Assembly (NCBI GenBank): GCA_963976055.1 | Contig: CAXBJB010000001.1 | Coordinates: 479,844-543,843 of the forward strand | Source of the DNA: UBA1479 sp963976055 | GTDB lineage: Bacteria; Pseudomonadota; Alphaproteobacteria; Rhodospirillales; Casp-alpha2 | Length of the DNA stretch: 64,000 nucleotides | Direction of reading: 5' to 3' | Shown here: one piece after another, positions 24,871 through 33,814 of the stretch | Numbering within the stretch: position 1 is the stretch's first letter | Layout of the letters: each line of letters starts with the position of its first letter | Program-made: the position numbers and the translations under genes | The notes under the pieces: model-generated | Told to the model about the DNA's origin: nothing | The model's input: the letters and a program-made list of their open reading frames with translations, nothing else | The model's database searches: none

Positions 24871-25452
24871 ATGTCCTTCCTGACGGTATTGACTATCGCC
24901 TTTGGGCTGTCGGCCGATGCCTTTGCCGTGTCCCTGGGCCGGGGAGCATCCGGGCGCTTCCGCACCTTCATCCCCGCCGCGCGCATGGGCCTGATGTTCG
25001 GCGCCAGCGAGGGGGCGATGACCCTGCTGGGCTTTCTGCTGGCGGCCCGCTTCGCCGACTACGTGACGGAGATTGATCATTGGGTTGCCTTGATCCTTTT
25101 GGGCGGGGTCGGCGGGCATATGCTCTATGAAGGCCTGTTCGGGGACGGCGAGGACGATGACGACCCGGCATCGTCCCCGCGCGGTAAGCGCGGCATCCTG
25201 GGTAACATCGCCACCGTGATCGGCACCAGCATCGACGCCGCCGCCGTCGGGGTGGCGTTGTCGCTCATCGCCGTCGACATCTGGCGGACGGTCGCCGTGA
25301 TCGGCGCCGTGTCCTTCATCATGAGCACCCTGGGTCTGATGATCGGCCCCCGCGTCGGGCGCATGCTGGGCCGCCGCGCGGAAATCGTCGGCGGTGCTGT
25401 CCTGATCGCCATCGGGCTTTATATCTTCTACACCCACACCATGGGCGGCTGA
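24871..25452 (+). CDS. mntP: MntP-like manganese efflux pump
   Basis: A 193-residue integral membrane protein with about six helices in two related halves. The conserved acidic motifs are SADAFAVSLGRG near residues 11-22 and TSIDAAAVGVALS near residues 117-129, as expected for the MntP family of LysE-like exporters. An acidic loop (GDGEDDDDP) near residues 91-99 divides the halves. The start codon lies 4 bases after the SDR stop, so there is no room for a manganese riboswitch of its own. Confidence 0.86.
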   Translation: MSFLTVLTIAFGLSADAFAVSLGRGASGRFRTFIPAARMGLMFGASEGAMTLLGFLLAARFADYVTEIDHWVALILLGGVGGHMLYEGLFGDGEDDDDPASSPRGKRGILGNIATVIGTSIDAAAVGVALSLIAVDIWRTVAVIGAVSFIMSTLGLMIGPRVGRMLGRRAEIVGGAVLIAIGLYIFYTHTMGG

Positions 25453-25525
25453 GCCCGAGTTCTTCCGCATGTGGGACAGGGCATTCTGCTATGATCCAGG
25501 CCGGTTCAGCGGAGGGCCAGCGGCC

Positions 25526-26371
25526 ATGAGACGCTTTTTCCGTGTCGGTTTCCTATGTTTCTCTTCAATCTGTTCCTTTGCCGTGGCCAGCCCTGCGCGG
25601 GCGGAAACCTGCGGTGAGGTTGTCGCCGTCGCCACCCACGACGGCACGCAAACCCGGGTCAGTCTCGCCGGTCCGTCCTCGGGCGGGCGGGCCGCGCTGG
25701 TCCTGCTGGCGGGCGGCGGCGGCTTTCTCAAGCTCGACGCCGACGGCTGCCCGCGCAAGCTGAAGGGCAATTCCCTGGTCCGCTCCCGGCCGCTGTTCCA
25801 CGACGGCGGGATGGTCACGGCCCTGGTCGATGCGCCGGACGACCATCAGGGTAACGAAGGGCTGGGCGGTTTTCGCATCGAACCGGCCCATGCCGAGGAC
25901 ATCGGTCGCGTGATCGCCGATCTGCGCAGGCGGATGGGCCTGCCCGTTTGGGTCGTCGGCACCAGCCGGGGCGGCATTTCGGCGGCCAATGCGGCGGCCC
26001 GCCTGACCGGCCCGAACGCCCCGGATGGGGTGGTCATGACCTCGCCGGTGACCTCGGGTAAGGTCGGGGCGGCCAAGCCTTGGGTTGCGGATACGGTCTT
26101 TTCCGTGCCGCTGGAAAATGCCCGCATGCCGATCCTGGTCGTCGTCCATGCCGATGACCAATGCATACGCACGCCGCCCGGCCTGGCCGCGGATATCGTG
26201 GAAAAGACCAGCAGCAACCGCGAACAGGTCGTCACGATGACCGGCGGACCGGGCGCGCGCGGCGGCGACGGCCTCGAAGCCTGCAAGGGCCGCTCGCCGC
26301 ACGGCTTCATCGACCAGGAGGCCGAGGTCGCCGCCGGGATCATGCGGTTCATCCTGGGCGGCGCCTATTAG
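25526..26371 (+). CDS. Secreted alpha/beta-hydrolase-like protein
   Basis: A 281-residue protein with a Sec-type signal peptide (Arg-rich start, hydrophobic core, cleavage likely after SPARA near residue 26). The nucleophile elbow is GTSRGG near residue 143; HADDQC near 216 and a late His in PHGF near residue 261 are candidates for the acid and base of the triad. GGAGG lies 10 bases before the ATG at 25526. Two extra Cys residues could form disulfides in the periplasm. The substrate is unknown. Confidence 0.77.
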   Translation: MRRFFRVGFLCFSSICSFAVASPARAETCGEVVAVATHDGTQTRVSLAGPSSGGRAALVLLAGGGGFLKLDADGCPRKLKGNSLVRSRPLFHDGGMVTALVDAPDDHQGNEGLGGFRIEPAHAEDIGRVIADLRRRMGLPVWVVGTSRGGISAANAAARLTGPNAPDGVVMTSPVTSGKVGAAKPWVADTVFSVPLENARMPILVVVHADDQCIRTPPGLAADIVEKTSSNREQVVTMTGGPGARGGDGLEACKGRSPHGFIDQEAEVAAGIMRFILGGAY

Positions 26372-26418
26372 TCCAGGTGCCCCGGGAACGGCCCGTTTCC
26401 GCCCGTTTACCGCCGGTA

Positions 26419-26447
26419 TTGACCCCCGCACCCCTTGGGGCTATGTA
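26419..26447 (+). promoter_or_regulatory. Predicted promoter of rplY
   Basis: TTGACC at 26419-26424 and TATGTA at 26442-26447 are separated by 17 bases, in the 155-bp gap before rplY. The -35 box matches 5 of 6 positions; the -10 box is weaker. Confidence 0.45.
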
Positions 26448-26526
26448 TGCGCGCCCTCGCGAGAGGGAATTTCGCCACCGGCACCCCTGGAGGCCGGGGC
26501 TTTTCAAACTGATACGGAGTTATGCC

Positions 26527-27180
26527 ATGTCTGGTAATACCACCATGACGGCGGAACCCCGCGATCGGGCAGGCAAGGGGGCAGCCCGCGCAACCCGCCG
26601 GTCCGGCCGCGTTCCGGCCGTGATCTACGGGGATCACAAGGATCCGATCCTGGTTTCCGTCGAACCCGTCGAACTTATGCGTCATCTGCATAAGCCCGGC
26701 TTCTTTTCCATGCTTATGGACCTCAACGTCGCGGGCGATCACCATCGCGTGCTGCCGCGTGACGTGCAGTTCCATCCCGTGACCGACGCCCCGCTGCATG
26801 TCGATTTCATGCGCATCGGCAAGGGTACCCGCATTACCGTCATGATCCCGGTCCAAGTCGAAAACGAGGACAAGTGCAAGGGCCTCAAGCGCGGCGGCGT
26901 GCTGAACGTCGTGCGCCACGAGGTCGAGGTGCGCTGCGATCCGGAAAACATTCCGGACGTGATCACCCTGTCCCTCGAAGGTTTGGACATCGGCGATGCG
27001 ATGCGCATCTCGGATGCCGGCCTGCCCGCCGACGTCAAGCCGACCATCACCGACCGTGACTTCGTGCTGGTCACCATCGCCGCGCCGACAGTGGTCAAGG
27101 ACGAAGCCGCCGAAGCACAGGCCGAGGCCGAAGCCGAAGACGGCGAGGAAGGCGACGACGAGGAGGGCGGCGAGGAGTAA
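26527..27180 (+). CDS. rplY: 50S ribosomal protein L25/general stress protein Ctc
   Basis: A 217-residue CTC-type L25 that binds 5S rRNA. The N-terminal L25 domain has GKGAARATRRSGRVPAVIYG near residues 18-37 and RDVQFHPVTDAPLHVDF near residues 79-95; a second beta domain follows, and the protein ends in a strongly acidic Glu/Asp tail of about 25 residues. The ATG at 26527 has CGGAG upstream. It begins the rplY-pth-ychF string seen in many proteobacteria. Confidence 0.95.
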   Translation: MSGNTTMTAEPRDRAGKGAARATRRSGRVPAVIYGDHKDPILVSVEPVELMRHLHKPGFFSMLMDLNVAGDHHRVLPRDVQFHPVTDAPLHVDFMRIGKGTRITVMIPVQVENEDKCKGLKRGGVLNVVRHEVEVRCDPENIPDVITLSLEGLDIGDAMRISDAGLPADVKPTITDRDFVLVTIAAPTVVKDEAAEAQAEAEAEDGEEGDDEEGGEE

Positions 27181-27216
27181 TCCTCTCGTCCGGATCGGTT
27201 CCGGGGAGGGCGTTCC

Positions 27217-27846
27217 ATGCTGCTTCTGGTGGGGCTCGGCAACCCGGGCCCATCCTACCGCGACAACCGGCACAACGTCGGTTTCATGGCCGTGGATGCA
27301 ATCCACGGCCGCTGGCGGCTGGGCCCCTATCGGACCAAGTTTCACGGCGACCTTGCCGAAGGCACGATTGCCGGCGGCAAGGTGCTGATCCTCAAGCCGC
27401 AGACTTTCATGAACGAGTCGGGCCGCGCCGTTCAGGCGGTCATGACTTTCTACAAGCTGAAACCCGCCGACCTGGTCGTGTTCCATGACGAACTCGACCT
27501 GGCGGCGGGCAAGCTGCGGGTCAAGACCGGCGGCGGTCATGCCGGGCACAATGGCCTGCGCAACATCCAGGCCCATATCGGCCCCGATTTCCGCCGCGTG
27601 CGCATCGGGGTGGGCCACCCCGGCGACAAGGACAAGGTCGTCGGCCATGTGTTGAAGGATTTCTCGAAAGAGGACCAGGCGTGGCGGGACACGCTGTTGG
27701 ACGCCGTCGCCGACAATGCGGACTTGCTGATCTCCGGCGACGATGCCGGGTTTCAGAACCGGGTGGCGCTGGCCCTCAAACCGCCGCGCCCGAAGGCACC
27801 CCGGCAACAGGACGGCGCCGGCGAAGACAAGGAAAAGAAGGACTAA
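27217..27846 (+). CDS. pth: Peptidyl-tRNA hydrolase
   Basis: A 209-residue enzyme that recycles peptidyl-tRNA released from stalled ribosomes. It has the catalytic His in RDNRHNVGF near residues 16-24, KPQTFMNESG near residues 65-74, HDELD near residues 92-96 and GGGHAGHNGLRN near residues 106-117. The C-terminal tail is rich in Lys and Pro. It lies between rplY and ychF, with one base between its stop and the ychF start. Confidence 0.96.
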   Translation: MLLLVGLGNPGPSYRDNRHNVGFMAVDAIHGRWRLGPYRTKFHGDLAEGTIAGGKVLILKPQTFMNESGRAVQAVMTFYKLKPADLVVFHDELDLAAGKLRVKTGGGHAGHNGLRNIQAHIGPDFRRVRIGVGHPGDKDKVVGHVLKDFSKEDQAWRDTLLDAVADNADLLISGDDAGFQNRVALALKPPRPKAPRQQDGAGEDKEKKD

Positions 27847-27847
27847 G

Positions 27848-28948
27848 ATGGGCTTCAACTGCGGCATCGTCGGCCTGCCCAACGTCGGCAAGTCGACCCT
27901 TTTCAACGCCCTGACGGCGACGGCGAAGGCCGAGGCCGCCAATTTCCCGTTCTGCACCATCGAGCCCAACACGGGCCGCGTCGCCGTGCCCGACCCGCGC
28001 CTGGACAAGATCGCGGCGATCGGCAAATCCGCCACCATCGTGCCGACGCAGCTTGAATTCGTCGATATCGCGGGCCTGGTCCGGGGGGCGTCGAAGGGTG
28101 AAGGCCTGGGCAACCAGTTCCTCGCCAATATCCGCGAGGTCGAAGCCATTTGCCACGTCCTGCGCTGTTTCGAGGACGGCAACGTGGTGCATGTGGAAAC
28201 CAGCGTGGACCCCGTGCGCGATGCCGAGACCGTGGAAACGGAACTGATGCTGGCCGACCTGGAAAGCCTGGAAAAGCGGGTCGATCCGCTGACCAAGAAG
28301 GCCCGCGGCCAGGACAAGGACGCGGCCAAGCAGCTTGAGATCGTCAACCGCTGCCTCGATCTGCTGCGCGATGGTCAGCCGGCGCGCAAGATCGAGCTCA
28401 AGGACGGTGAGGGCAAGGCCTTTCGCATGCTGCAGCTGTTGACCGCCAAGCCGGTGCTTTACGTCTGCAACGTCGATGAAGGCTCCGCCGCCACGGGCAA
28501 CGCGCTGTCGGACCGTGTTGCCGAAATGGCGGCGGCCCAGGGGGCGGGCAGCGTCGTGATCTCCGCCGCCATCGAGGCCGAGGTCGCCATGCTGGACGAT
28601 CCGGCGGACAAGAAGGAATTCCTCGAAAGCCTGGGACTGGCGGAAACGGGCCTGGCCCGCGTGATCCGCGCCGGCTACGAGCTTTTGGGCCTGGTCACCT
28701 ATTTCACCGTGGGCCCGAAAGAGGCCCGCGCCTGGACCATCCATAAGGGCACCAAGGCGCCCCAGGCGGCGGCGGTGATCCACAAGGATTTCGAACGCGG
28801 CTTCATCGCCGCCGAAACCATCGCCTATGACGACTTCGTGGTGCTGGGCGGCGAACAGGCGGCCAAGGACGCCGGCAAGATGCGCCAGGAAGGCCGCGAA
28901 TATATGGTCAAGGACGGCGACATCATGCTGTTCCACTTCAACGTGTAG
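27848..28948 (+). CDS. ychF: Redox-regulated ATPase YchF/OLA1
   Basis: A 366-residue Obg-family P-loop protein that prefers ATP. The G1 motif GLPNVGKSTLFNAL is at residues 8-21, the G3 region DIAGLVRGASKGEG near residues 71-84 and the YchF-specific NVDE near 206-209 replaces the NKxD of GTPases; a TGS domain fills the C terminus. It binds ribosomes and influences oxidative stress responses. The ATG at 27848 follows the pth stop by one base. Confidence 0.96.
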   Translation: MGFNCGIVGLPNVGKSTLFNALTATAKAEAANFPFCTIEPNTGRVAVPDPRLDKIAAIGKSATIVPTQLEFVDIAGLVRGASKGEGLGNQFLANIREVEAICHVLRCFEDGNVVHVETSVDPVRDAETVETELMLADLESLEKRVDPLTKKARGQDKDAAKQLEIVNRCLDLLRDGQPARKIELKDGEGKAFRMLQLLTAKPVLYVCNVDEGSAATGNALSDRVAEMAAAQGAGSVVISAAIEAEVAMLDDPADKKEFLESLGLAETGLARVIRAGYELLGLVTYFTVGPKEARAWTIHKGTKAPQAAAVIHKDFERGFIAAETIAYDDFVVLGGEQAAKDAGKMRQEGREYMVKDGDIMLFHFNV

Positions 28949-28961
28949 GGCGCGCGACGCC

Positions 28962-30296
28962 TCAGGATGCCGGCTCCGACCGCGACTTTAGGCGAAGATT
29001 CAATTTCTCCAGCGCGTCCGTGATGGGGATGAAGAAATTAAGGCCCACGGACATCTTGTCCGAGGTTCCGATTCCGGCATAGCTGACGCCCACGGCGTTG
29101 CCGTTGTGGTCCAACAAGACCCCTCCTGAATTGCCTCCGTGAATATCGACGTCGGCCTGGATGTCTTCCAGGCCCTGGCTGTTGCTGGCGAACTTGCTGA
29201 CAATTCCCTTTGAGACCGTGCCGGCAAGCGATTTGTCGAGCGGCGAGCCGATGGCATAGACCTCTTCCGTCACCTTGACCGGAGTTTCACGGAGCGGGAC
29301 CGGGAGGTGGCCGCTGGCTTCGACCTGAATGATGGCGACGTCGCGCTTCGGGTGGCGGCGGATGACTTCACCCAGGACCTTGCGGCCGGTGATCAGGCGC
29401 AGGCGGACGAGGTCGCGATTCTCCACGACGTGAAAATTGGTTATCACCAAGGTCGGTGAAATGAAGAACCCGGACCCATGGCCAAGGCCGCCTTCAACGG
29501 TGACCACACTGCGCCGGATGTTGTCGATATAGGTGGAGATCGGCTCGGTTCTGAGCGGAACCCTGTCGAGAATGAGTTCCGTCGCATCCACCTTTCGGAT
29601 GTCGGCGAAGCTGGGTTCCGAGCCGGATAACAGATCGACGAACTCCTGATCCGCCGCAAGGTTGCGGATGGCACCGGCAAAGGCTTCGTGGATGATGACC
29701 ATTTCGCCACCGGTCGTGCCGGTTTCCAGTTTGGCGGCACCGTCCGTCGTCGTCTCGTAAACGACCTTGCGGTCGACCGTTGAAAACACCTGCCAACGCA
29801 CGGTCACGGCGCCTTTCCCTGTGATGGTGTCATAGGGAAACCCGGTCCAGATGTTGTATTCCCGACAGGCGTTCAGGGCGATCTTCTCTATCTGACCGCC
29901 GATCAGATAGCTTGCCTGCCGACGATTGTCAGACTGTGAGGCGAACATCTTGTCCGGGTCCCCCACCACATTGAAGTTCAGGCTCTTCATTTCATTGAAG
30001 AACAGGTCCGCGAACTCCGCGTCACGGGCGAGGACACGGCCCGAATTCCAATGGATGTTCCCTTGGCGGCCATAACAGCCCGACAGGCCCATGGCATAAG
30101 GTTCGTACAGACCGATCACCGTGCCCCGTTTCACCTTCACGCCGACGCGGTCGAACTGCACCGTCGCAAGGGCCGAGGGATCGCTGATCTCGACGGCGGC
30201 CTTCTCTTCGACTTGGGGAACTGGGACGTCTTGAATTGTGCGGCAGGCGGCGAGGCTGAGCAGCAGCGCCATTCCCACGCAAATCGATTTCAGCAT
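28962..30296 (-). CDS. Lipoprotein with C-terminal trypsin-like serine protease domain
   Basis: A 444-residue probable lipoprotein: signal segment with lipobox LAAC (Cys18), an N-terminal domain to about residue 225, and an S1 protease domain from about 250 to 430. The triad is His289 in TNFHVVEN, Asp319 in KRDVAI and Ser390 in GGNSGG. No PDZ domain follows, unlike DegP. The N-terminal part carries YLIGGQIE and VTVRWQVFS, which resemble the repeat units of the lipoprotein at 21302-22990. The start has a near-perfect ribosome-binding site (AAGGAGGT) and an AT-rich promoter region, unusual here. It converges with ychF. Confidence 0.83.
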   Translation of the reverse strand: MLKSICVGMALLLSLAACRTIQDVPVPQVEEKAAVEISDPSALATVQFDRVGVKVKRGTVIGLYEPYAMGLSGCYGRQGNIHWNSGRVLARDAEFADLFFNEMKSLNFNVVGDPDKMFASQSDNRRQASYLIGGQIEKIALNACREYNIWTGFPYDTITGKGAVTVRWQVFSTVDRKVVYETTTDGAAKLETGTTGGEMVIIHEAFAGAIRNLAADQEFVDLLSGSEPSFADIRKVDATELILDRVPLRTEPISTYIDNIRRSVVTVEGGLGHGSGFFISPTLVITNFHVVENRDLVRLRLITGRKVLGEVIRRHPKRDVAIIQVEASGHLPVPLRETPVKVTEEVYAIGSPLDKSLAGTVSKGIVSKFASNSQGLEDIQADVDIHGGNSGGVLLDHNGNAVGVSYAGIGTSDKMSVGLNFFIPITDALEKLNLRLKSRSEPAS

Positions 30297-30299
30297 GCT

Positions 30300-30390
30300 T
30301 ACCTCCTTGTCAAGTTCATGGTATGTTCTTTTATATGATAATTATAAAAAATAGAATATTAGTCAATAAATACTTTATATACGTGTTTTC
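30300..30390 (-). promoter_or_regulatory. AT-rich promoter region of the lipoprotein protease gene
   Basis: On the minus strand, TTGACT (30366-30361) and TATAAT (30346-30341) are near-consensus, though only 14 bases apart. AAGGAGGT lies just before the start codon. The region from 30330 to 30390 is far richer in A and T than anything around it. Confidence 0.45.
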
Positions 30391-30503
30391 ATTGTTGCCG
30401 CCCGACGATGGCATTCCCGGGACGGCCTTTGATCTTCTGCCCGGGCGTGACATACGCTAGGTTACCCGCCAAACCTGCAAGACCATTCCCTGGGAGGACC
30501 ATC

Positions 30504-31178
30504 ATGGGACAAGACATCACGCTGACCGCCGGCGACGGCTTTCAATTGCACGGCTACCGCGCCGATCCGGAAGGCACGCCGCGTGGCGGCATCGTCGTCA
30601 TCATGGAAATTTTCGGTGTCAACGAACACATCCGCGATCTGTGTGACCGCTTCGCCGAGGTCGGCTATCTGGCCGTGGCGCCGGCGCTTTACGACCGCTT
30701 CGAAAAGGGCTTCGAGGTCGGCTATACGCCGGACGACATCGCGAAGGGCCGGGTCATGAAGGACAACGGCAACGCCAATTTCGACAACGTGCTGCTGGAC
30801 GTCGAGGCCGCCCGCAAAGTGGCGGCCGAGGCCGGCAAGGTCGGCATCACCGGCTATTGCTGGGGCGGGGTCGTCACCTGGGCCGCGGCCTGCCGCCTCG
30901 ATTTCCAGGCGGCGGCCTGCTACTACGGCGGCGGCATCCTGCCCTATGTGGGCGAGCAGCCCAATGGCCCGACCATCCTGCACTTCGGCAAGCTGGACCA
31001 GGGCATTCCGCTGACGGATGTGGACCAGATCGCCAAGGCGCATCCCGAATGCCCGGTTTATCTGTATGACGCCGACCATGGCTTCCATTGCGACATGCGG
31101 GGCTCGTTCAACCCGCACGCGGCCCAGGTCGCCAGCATCCGCACCTTCCGCCTGTTCGACGAACATCTGGCCGGGTAG
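30504..31178 (+). CDS. Dienelactone hydrolase family protein
   Basis: A 224-residue cytoplasmic alpha/beta hydrolase. The nucleophile is a cysteine in GYCWGG near residue 117, as in true dienelactone hydrolases; the His of the triad is in DADHGFHC near residues 189-196, and the Asp follows KLDQG near residue 163. Members cleave carboxymethylenebutenolide or related esters. The ATG at 30504 has GGGAGG upstream. It stands 6 bases before mtnP, so the two are likely co-transcribed although no pathway link is obvious. Confidence 0.86.
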   Translation: MGQDITLTAGDGFQLHGYRADPEGTPRGGIVVIMEIFGVNEHIRDLCDRFAEVGYLAVAPALYDRFEKGFEVGYTPDDIAKGRVMKDNGNANFDNVLLDVEAARKVAAEAGKVGITGYCWGGVVTWAAACRLDFQAAACYYGGGILPYVGEQPNGPTILHFGKLDQGIPLTDVDQIAKAHPECPVYLYDADHGFHCDMRGSFNPHAAQVASIRTFRLFDEHLAG

Positions 31179-31184
31179 GGGCAG

Positions 31185-32066
31185 ATGCCGGATACAGGCA
31201 CGGCGCCGGTGATCGGCGTCATCGGCGGCAGCGGTATCTACGACATCGACGGGCTGGAAAACGCCCGTTGGGAGCATGTGGACTCGTCCTTCGGCGCGCC
31301 GTCGGACGATCTTCTGTTCGGCGAACTGGCGGGCCAGAAGATGGTGTTTCTTCCCCGTCACGGTCGCGGCCATCGCCTGCATCCCACGGGGGTCAACTAC
31401 CGCGCCAATATCGACGCCCTCAAGCGCGCCGGGGTCACGGAAATCCTGTCCGTCTCGGCCTGCGGATCGCTGCGCGAAGACCTGCCGCCTGGCACCTTCG
31501 TGATCGCCGATCAGTTCATCGACCGCACGATCCACCGCGAAAAGTCGTTCTTCGGGCCGGGCCTGGTCGCCCATGTCGCCTTGGGCCATCCCGTTTGCGG
31601 GCGGCTCGGCGACGCGGTCGAGACGGCGTGCAGGGAAGTCGGGATCGCCGCCGTGCGCGGCGGCACCTACCTCGCCATGGAAGGGCCGCAGTTCTCGACC
31701 CTGGCGGAAAGCAACCTCTATCGCAGTTGGGGTTGTGACGTTATCGGAATGACCAACATGCCCGAGGCCAAATTGGCCCGCGAGGCGGAGATGTGTTACG
31801 CGACCATCGCCATGGTCACGGACTTCGACTGCTGGCATCCGGACCATGACCATGTCACGGTCGACGCCATCATCAAGGTGTTGCTGGAAAACGCGGAAAA
31901 GGGCCGCAGCCTGGTCAAGCAGGTGACGCCCAAGTTGTCGGGCCGCAGGGAAACCTGTTCCCACGGCTGCCACACGGCCCTGGAACACGCGCTGATCACG
32001 GCGCCCGACGCCCGCGACCCGGAGATGATCCGGAAACTGGACGCCGTCGCCGGACGGGTGCTTTAA
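31185..32066 (+). CDS. mtnP: S-methyl-5'-thioadenosine phosphorylase
   Basis: A 293-residue enzyme that splits methylthioadenosine, a by-product of polyamine and homoserine lactone synthesis, into adenine and methylthioribose 1-phosphate. Segments typical of the family are VIGVIGGSGIYDI near residues 7-19, the phosphate-binding PRHGRGH near residues 57-63, AMEGPQFSTLAES near residues 164-176 and GMTNMPEAKLAREAE near residues 188-202. It is the first gene of the mtnP-DUF1330-mtnA unit. Confidence 0.93.
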   Translation: MPDTGTAPVIGVIGGSGIYDIDGLENARWEHVDSSFGAPSDDLLFGELAGQKMVFLPRHGRGHRLHPTGVNYRANIDALKRAGVTEILSVSACGSLREDLPPGTFVIADQFIDRTIHREKSFFGPGLVAHVALGHPVCGRLGDAVETACREVGIAAVRGGTYLAMEGPQFSTLAESNLYRSWGCDVIGMTNMPEAKLAREAEMCYATIAMVTDFDCWHPDHDHVTVDAIIKVLLENAEKGRSLVKQVTPKLSGRRETCSHGCHTALEHALITAPDARDPEMIRKLDAVAGRVL

Positions 32067-32088
32067 AATATCAAGGAGGAGACGCCCC

Positions 32089-32703
32089 ATGCCCAAGGCC
32101 TATTGGATGAGCCTGCGCATTCAGATTCACGACGCCGACAAGATGAAGGCCTATGCGGAAAAGGCCGGCCCGGCCATCGCCGCCGGGGGCGGGAAGTTCC
32201 TGGCCCGGGGCGGCAAGGTCAAATCCCTGGAAGGCTTCGATCAAGGCCGCGTGGTCATCATCGAATTTCCCGATTTCGATACGGCGCTCAAGACCTATCA
32301 TTCCCCGGCCTATGAAGACGCCCATGCCCATATCCTGGGCGGTGCGGTGGAGCGTGACACCTTCATCGTCGAGGGCATCGAGGACCCGGCGCCGCGCGGA
32401 GAGACGGCGGGCCCCGTGGCTTATTGGATCGGCGCCCATATGACCGTCCACGACGCCGACAAGATGGCGGCCTACGTGGCCAAGGCCACGCCGGCGATCC
32501 AGGCGGTCGGTGCCCGCGGTCTGGTGCGCGGCGGGCGGGTCGAAACGATGGAGGGCTTCCCGCAGACGCGAATCGCCCTGATTGAGCACCTCAACTGGGA
32601 CGTCGCCGCCGCCTATTACGACTCGCCGCTGTACGCCGAGGCGCGGAAGGCGCTCGACGGCGGCTGCACGCGGGACATCTGCATCACCGAGGCCCTGGCT
32701 TAA
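32089..32703 (+). CDS. Tandem DUF1330-domain protein
   Basis: A 204-residue protein made of two ferredoxin-like DUF1330 domains, residues 1-97 and 106-204. Each begins AYW followed by HDADKM, has an Ala-rich helix, and ends with a strand pair; compare FLARGGKVKSLEGF with GLVRGGRVETMEGF. Family members are about 95 residues, so this is an internal duplication. It lies between mtnP and mtnA with 22- and 13-base gaps, suggesting a role linked to methylthioribose phosphate, but none is known. Confidence 0.83.
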   Translation: MPKAYWMSLRIQIHDADKMKAYAEKAGPAIAAGGGKFLARGGKVKSLEGFDQGRVVIIEFPDFDTALKTYHSPAYEDAHAHILGGAVERDTFIVEGIEDPAPRGETAGPVAYWIGAHMTVHDADKMAAYVAKATPAIQAVGARGLVRGGRVETMEGFPQTRIALIEHLNWDVAAAYYDSPLYAEARKALDGGCTRDICITEALA

Positions 32704-32716
32704 GGCAGAAGATGGT

Positions 32717-33814
32717 ATGAACGTCGACGGCACCCCTTACCGCACGATCTGGTCCGCCGACGACGGCTGGGCGGTCGAAATCATCGACCAGACGCGCCTG
32801 CCGTTCGAATTCGTCACCCGGCGTCTGGAGACGGCGGCCGATGCGGCCACGGCCATCGCCGATATGTGGGTGCGGGGGGCGCCGTTGATCGGCGCCACGG
32901 CGGCCTACGGTATGGCGCTGGCCATGCATGCGGACCCGTCGGACGCGGGCCTCGCCAAGGCCTATGACGCCCTGCTGGCGACCCGGCCGACGGCGGTCAA
33001 CCTGCGCTGGGCCCTCGACGACATGCGGGCCTTGCTGGCGCCGCTCTCGGCCAACCAGCGGGCCGAGGCGGCGTATAAGCGCGCGGCGGAAATCGCCGAC
33101 GAGGACGTCGCCATCTGTTCCGCCATCGGCGACCACGGCAGGCCGCTGATCGAGGAAATCTGGGCCCGCCACGGCAGGCTGCGGCCCGTCAACGTGTTGA
33201 CCCATTGCAATGCGGGTTGGCTCGCCACGGTCGACTGGGGCACGGCCCTGGCCCCGATCTACAAAGCCCATGACGCGGGCGTGGCCGTCCATGTCTGGGT
33301 CGATGAGACCCGGCCCCGCAACCAGGGCGCCAGCCTGACCGCCTGGGAACTGGGCCAGCACGGCGTGCCGCATACGGTGATCGCCGACAACGTGGGTGGG
33401 CATCTGATGCAGCACGGGCAGGTCGATCTCTGCATCACCGGCACGGACCGCACCACGGCGTCGGGCGACGTGTGCAACAAGATCGGCACCTATCTGAAGG
33501 CGCTGGCGGCCCACGATAACAACGTGCCGTTCTATGTCGCCTTGCCCGGCCCGACCATTGATTGGACGCTGCACGACGGCGTCCACGACATTCCCATCGA
33601 ACAGCGCTCGCCCGACGAGGTCACCCGCATGACCGGACGCACCGACGCGGGCGACATCGTGACCGTGACCATCACCCCCGACGGCTCGCCCGCCGCCAAT
33701 TACGCCTTCGACGTGACGCCCCGGCGCCTCGTCACCGGCCTTATTACCGAACGCGGCGTCGCCCGCGCAACACCCGAGGGCCTTGCCGCCCTCTATCCGG
33801 AGAAAGCCCAATGA
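32717..33814 (+). CDS. mtnA: S-methyl-5-thioribose-1-phosphate isomerase
   Basis: A 365-residue enzyme of the eIF2B-like fold that converts methylthioribose 1-phosphate to methylthioribulose 1-phosphate. RGAPLIGATAAYGMAL near residues 52-67 is the substrate-binding loop, the catalytic Cys is in LTHCNAG near residue 163, and the Asp in TGTDRTTASGDVCNKIGTY near residue 243 completes the site. The ATG at 32717 is chosen; the longer frame starts inside the DUF1330 gene. It overlaps the next gene by 4 bases (ATGA). Confidence 0.94.
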   Translation: MNVDGTPYRTIWSADDGWAVEIIDQTRLPFEFVTRRLETAADAATAIADMWVRGAPLIGATAAYGMALAMHADPSDAGLAKAYDALLATRPTAVNLRWALDDMRALLAPLSANQRAEAAYKRAAEIADEDVAICSAIGDHGRPLIEEIWARHGRLRPVNVLTHCNAGWLATVDWGTALAPIYKAHDAGVAVHVWVDETRPRNQGASLTAWELGQHGVPHTVIADNVGGHLMQHGQVDLCITGTDRTTASGDVCNKIGTYLKALAAHDNNVPFYVALPGPTIDWTLHDGVHDIPIEQRSPDEVTRMTGRTDAGDIVTVTITPDGSPAANYAFDVTPRRLVTGLITERGVARATPEGLAALYPEKAQ

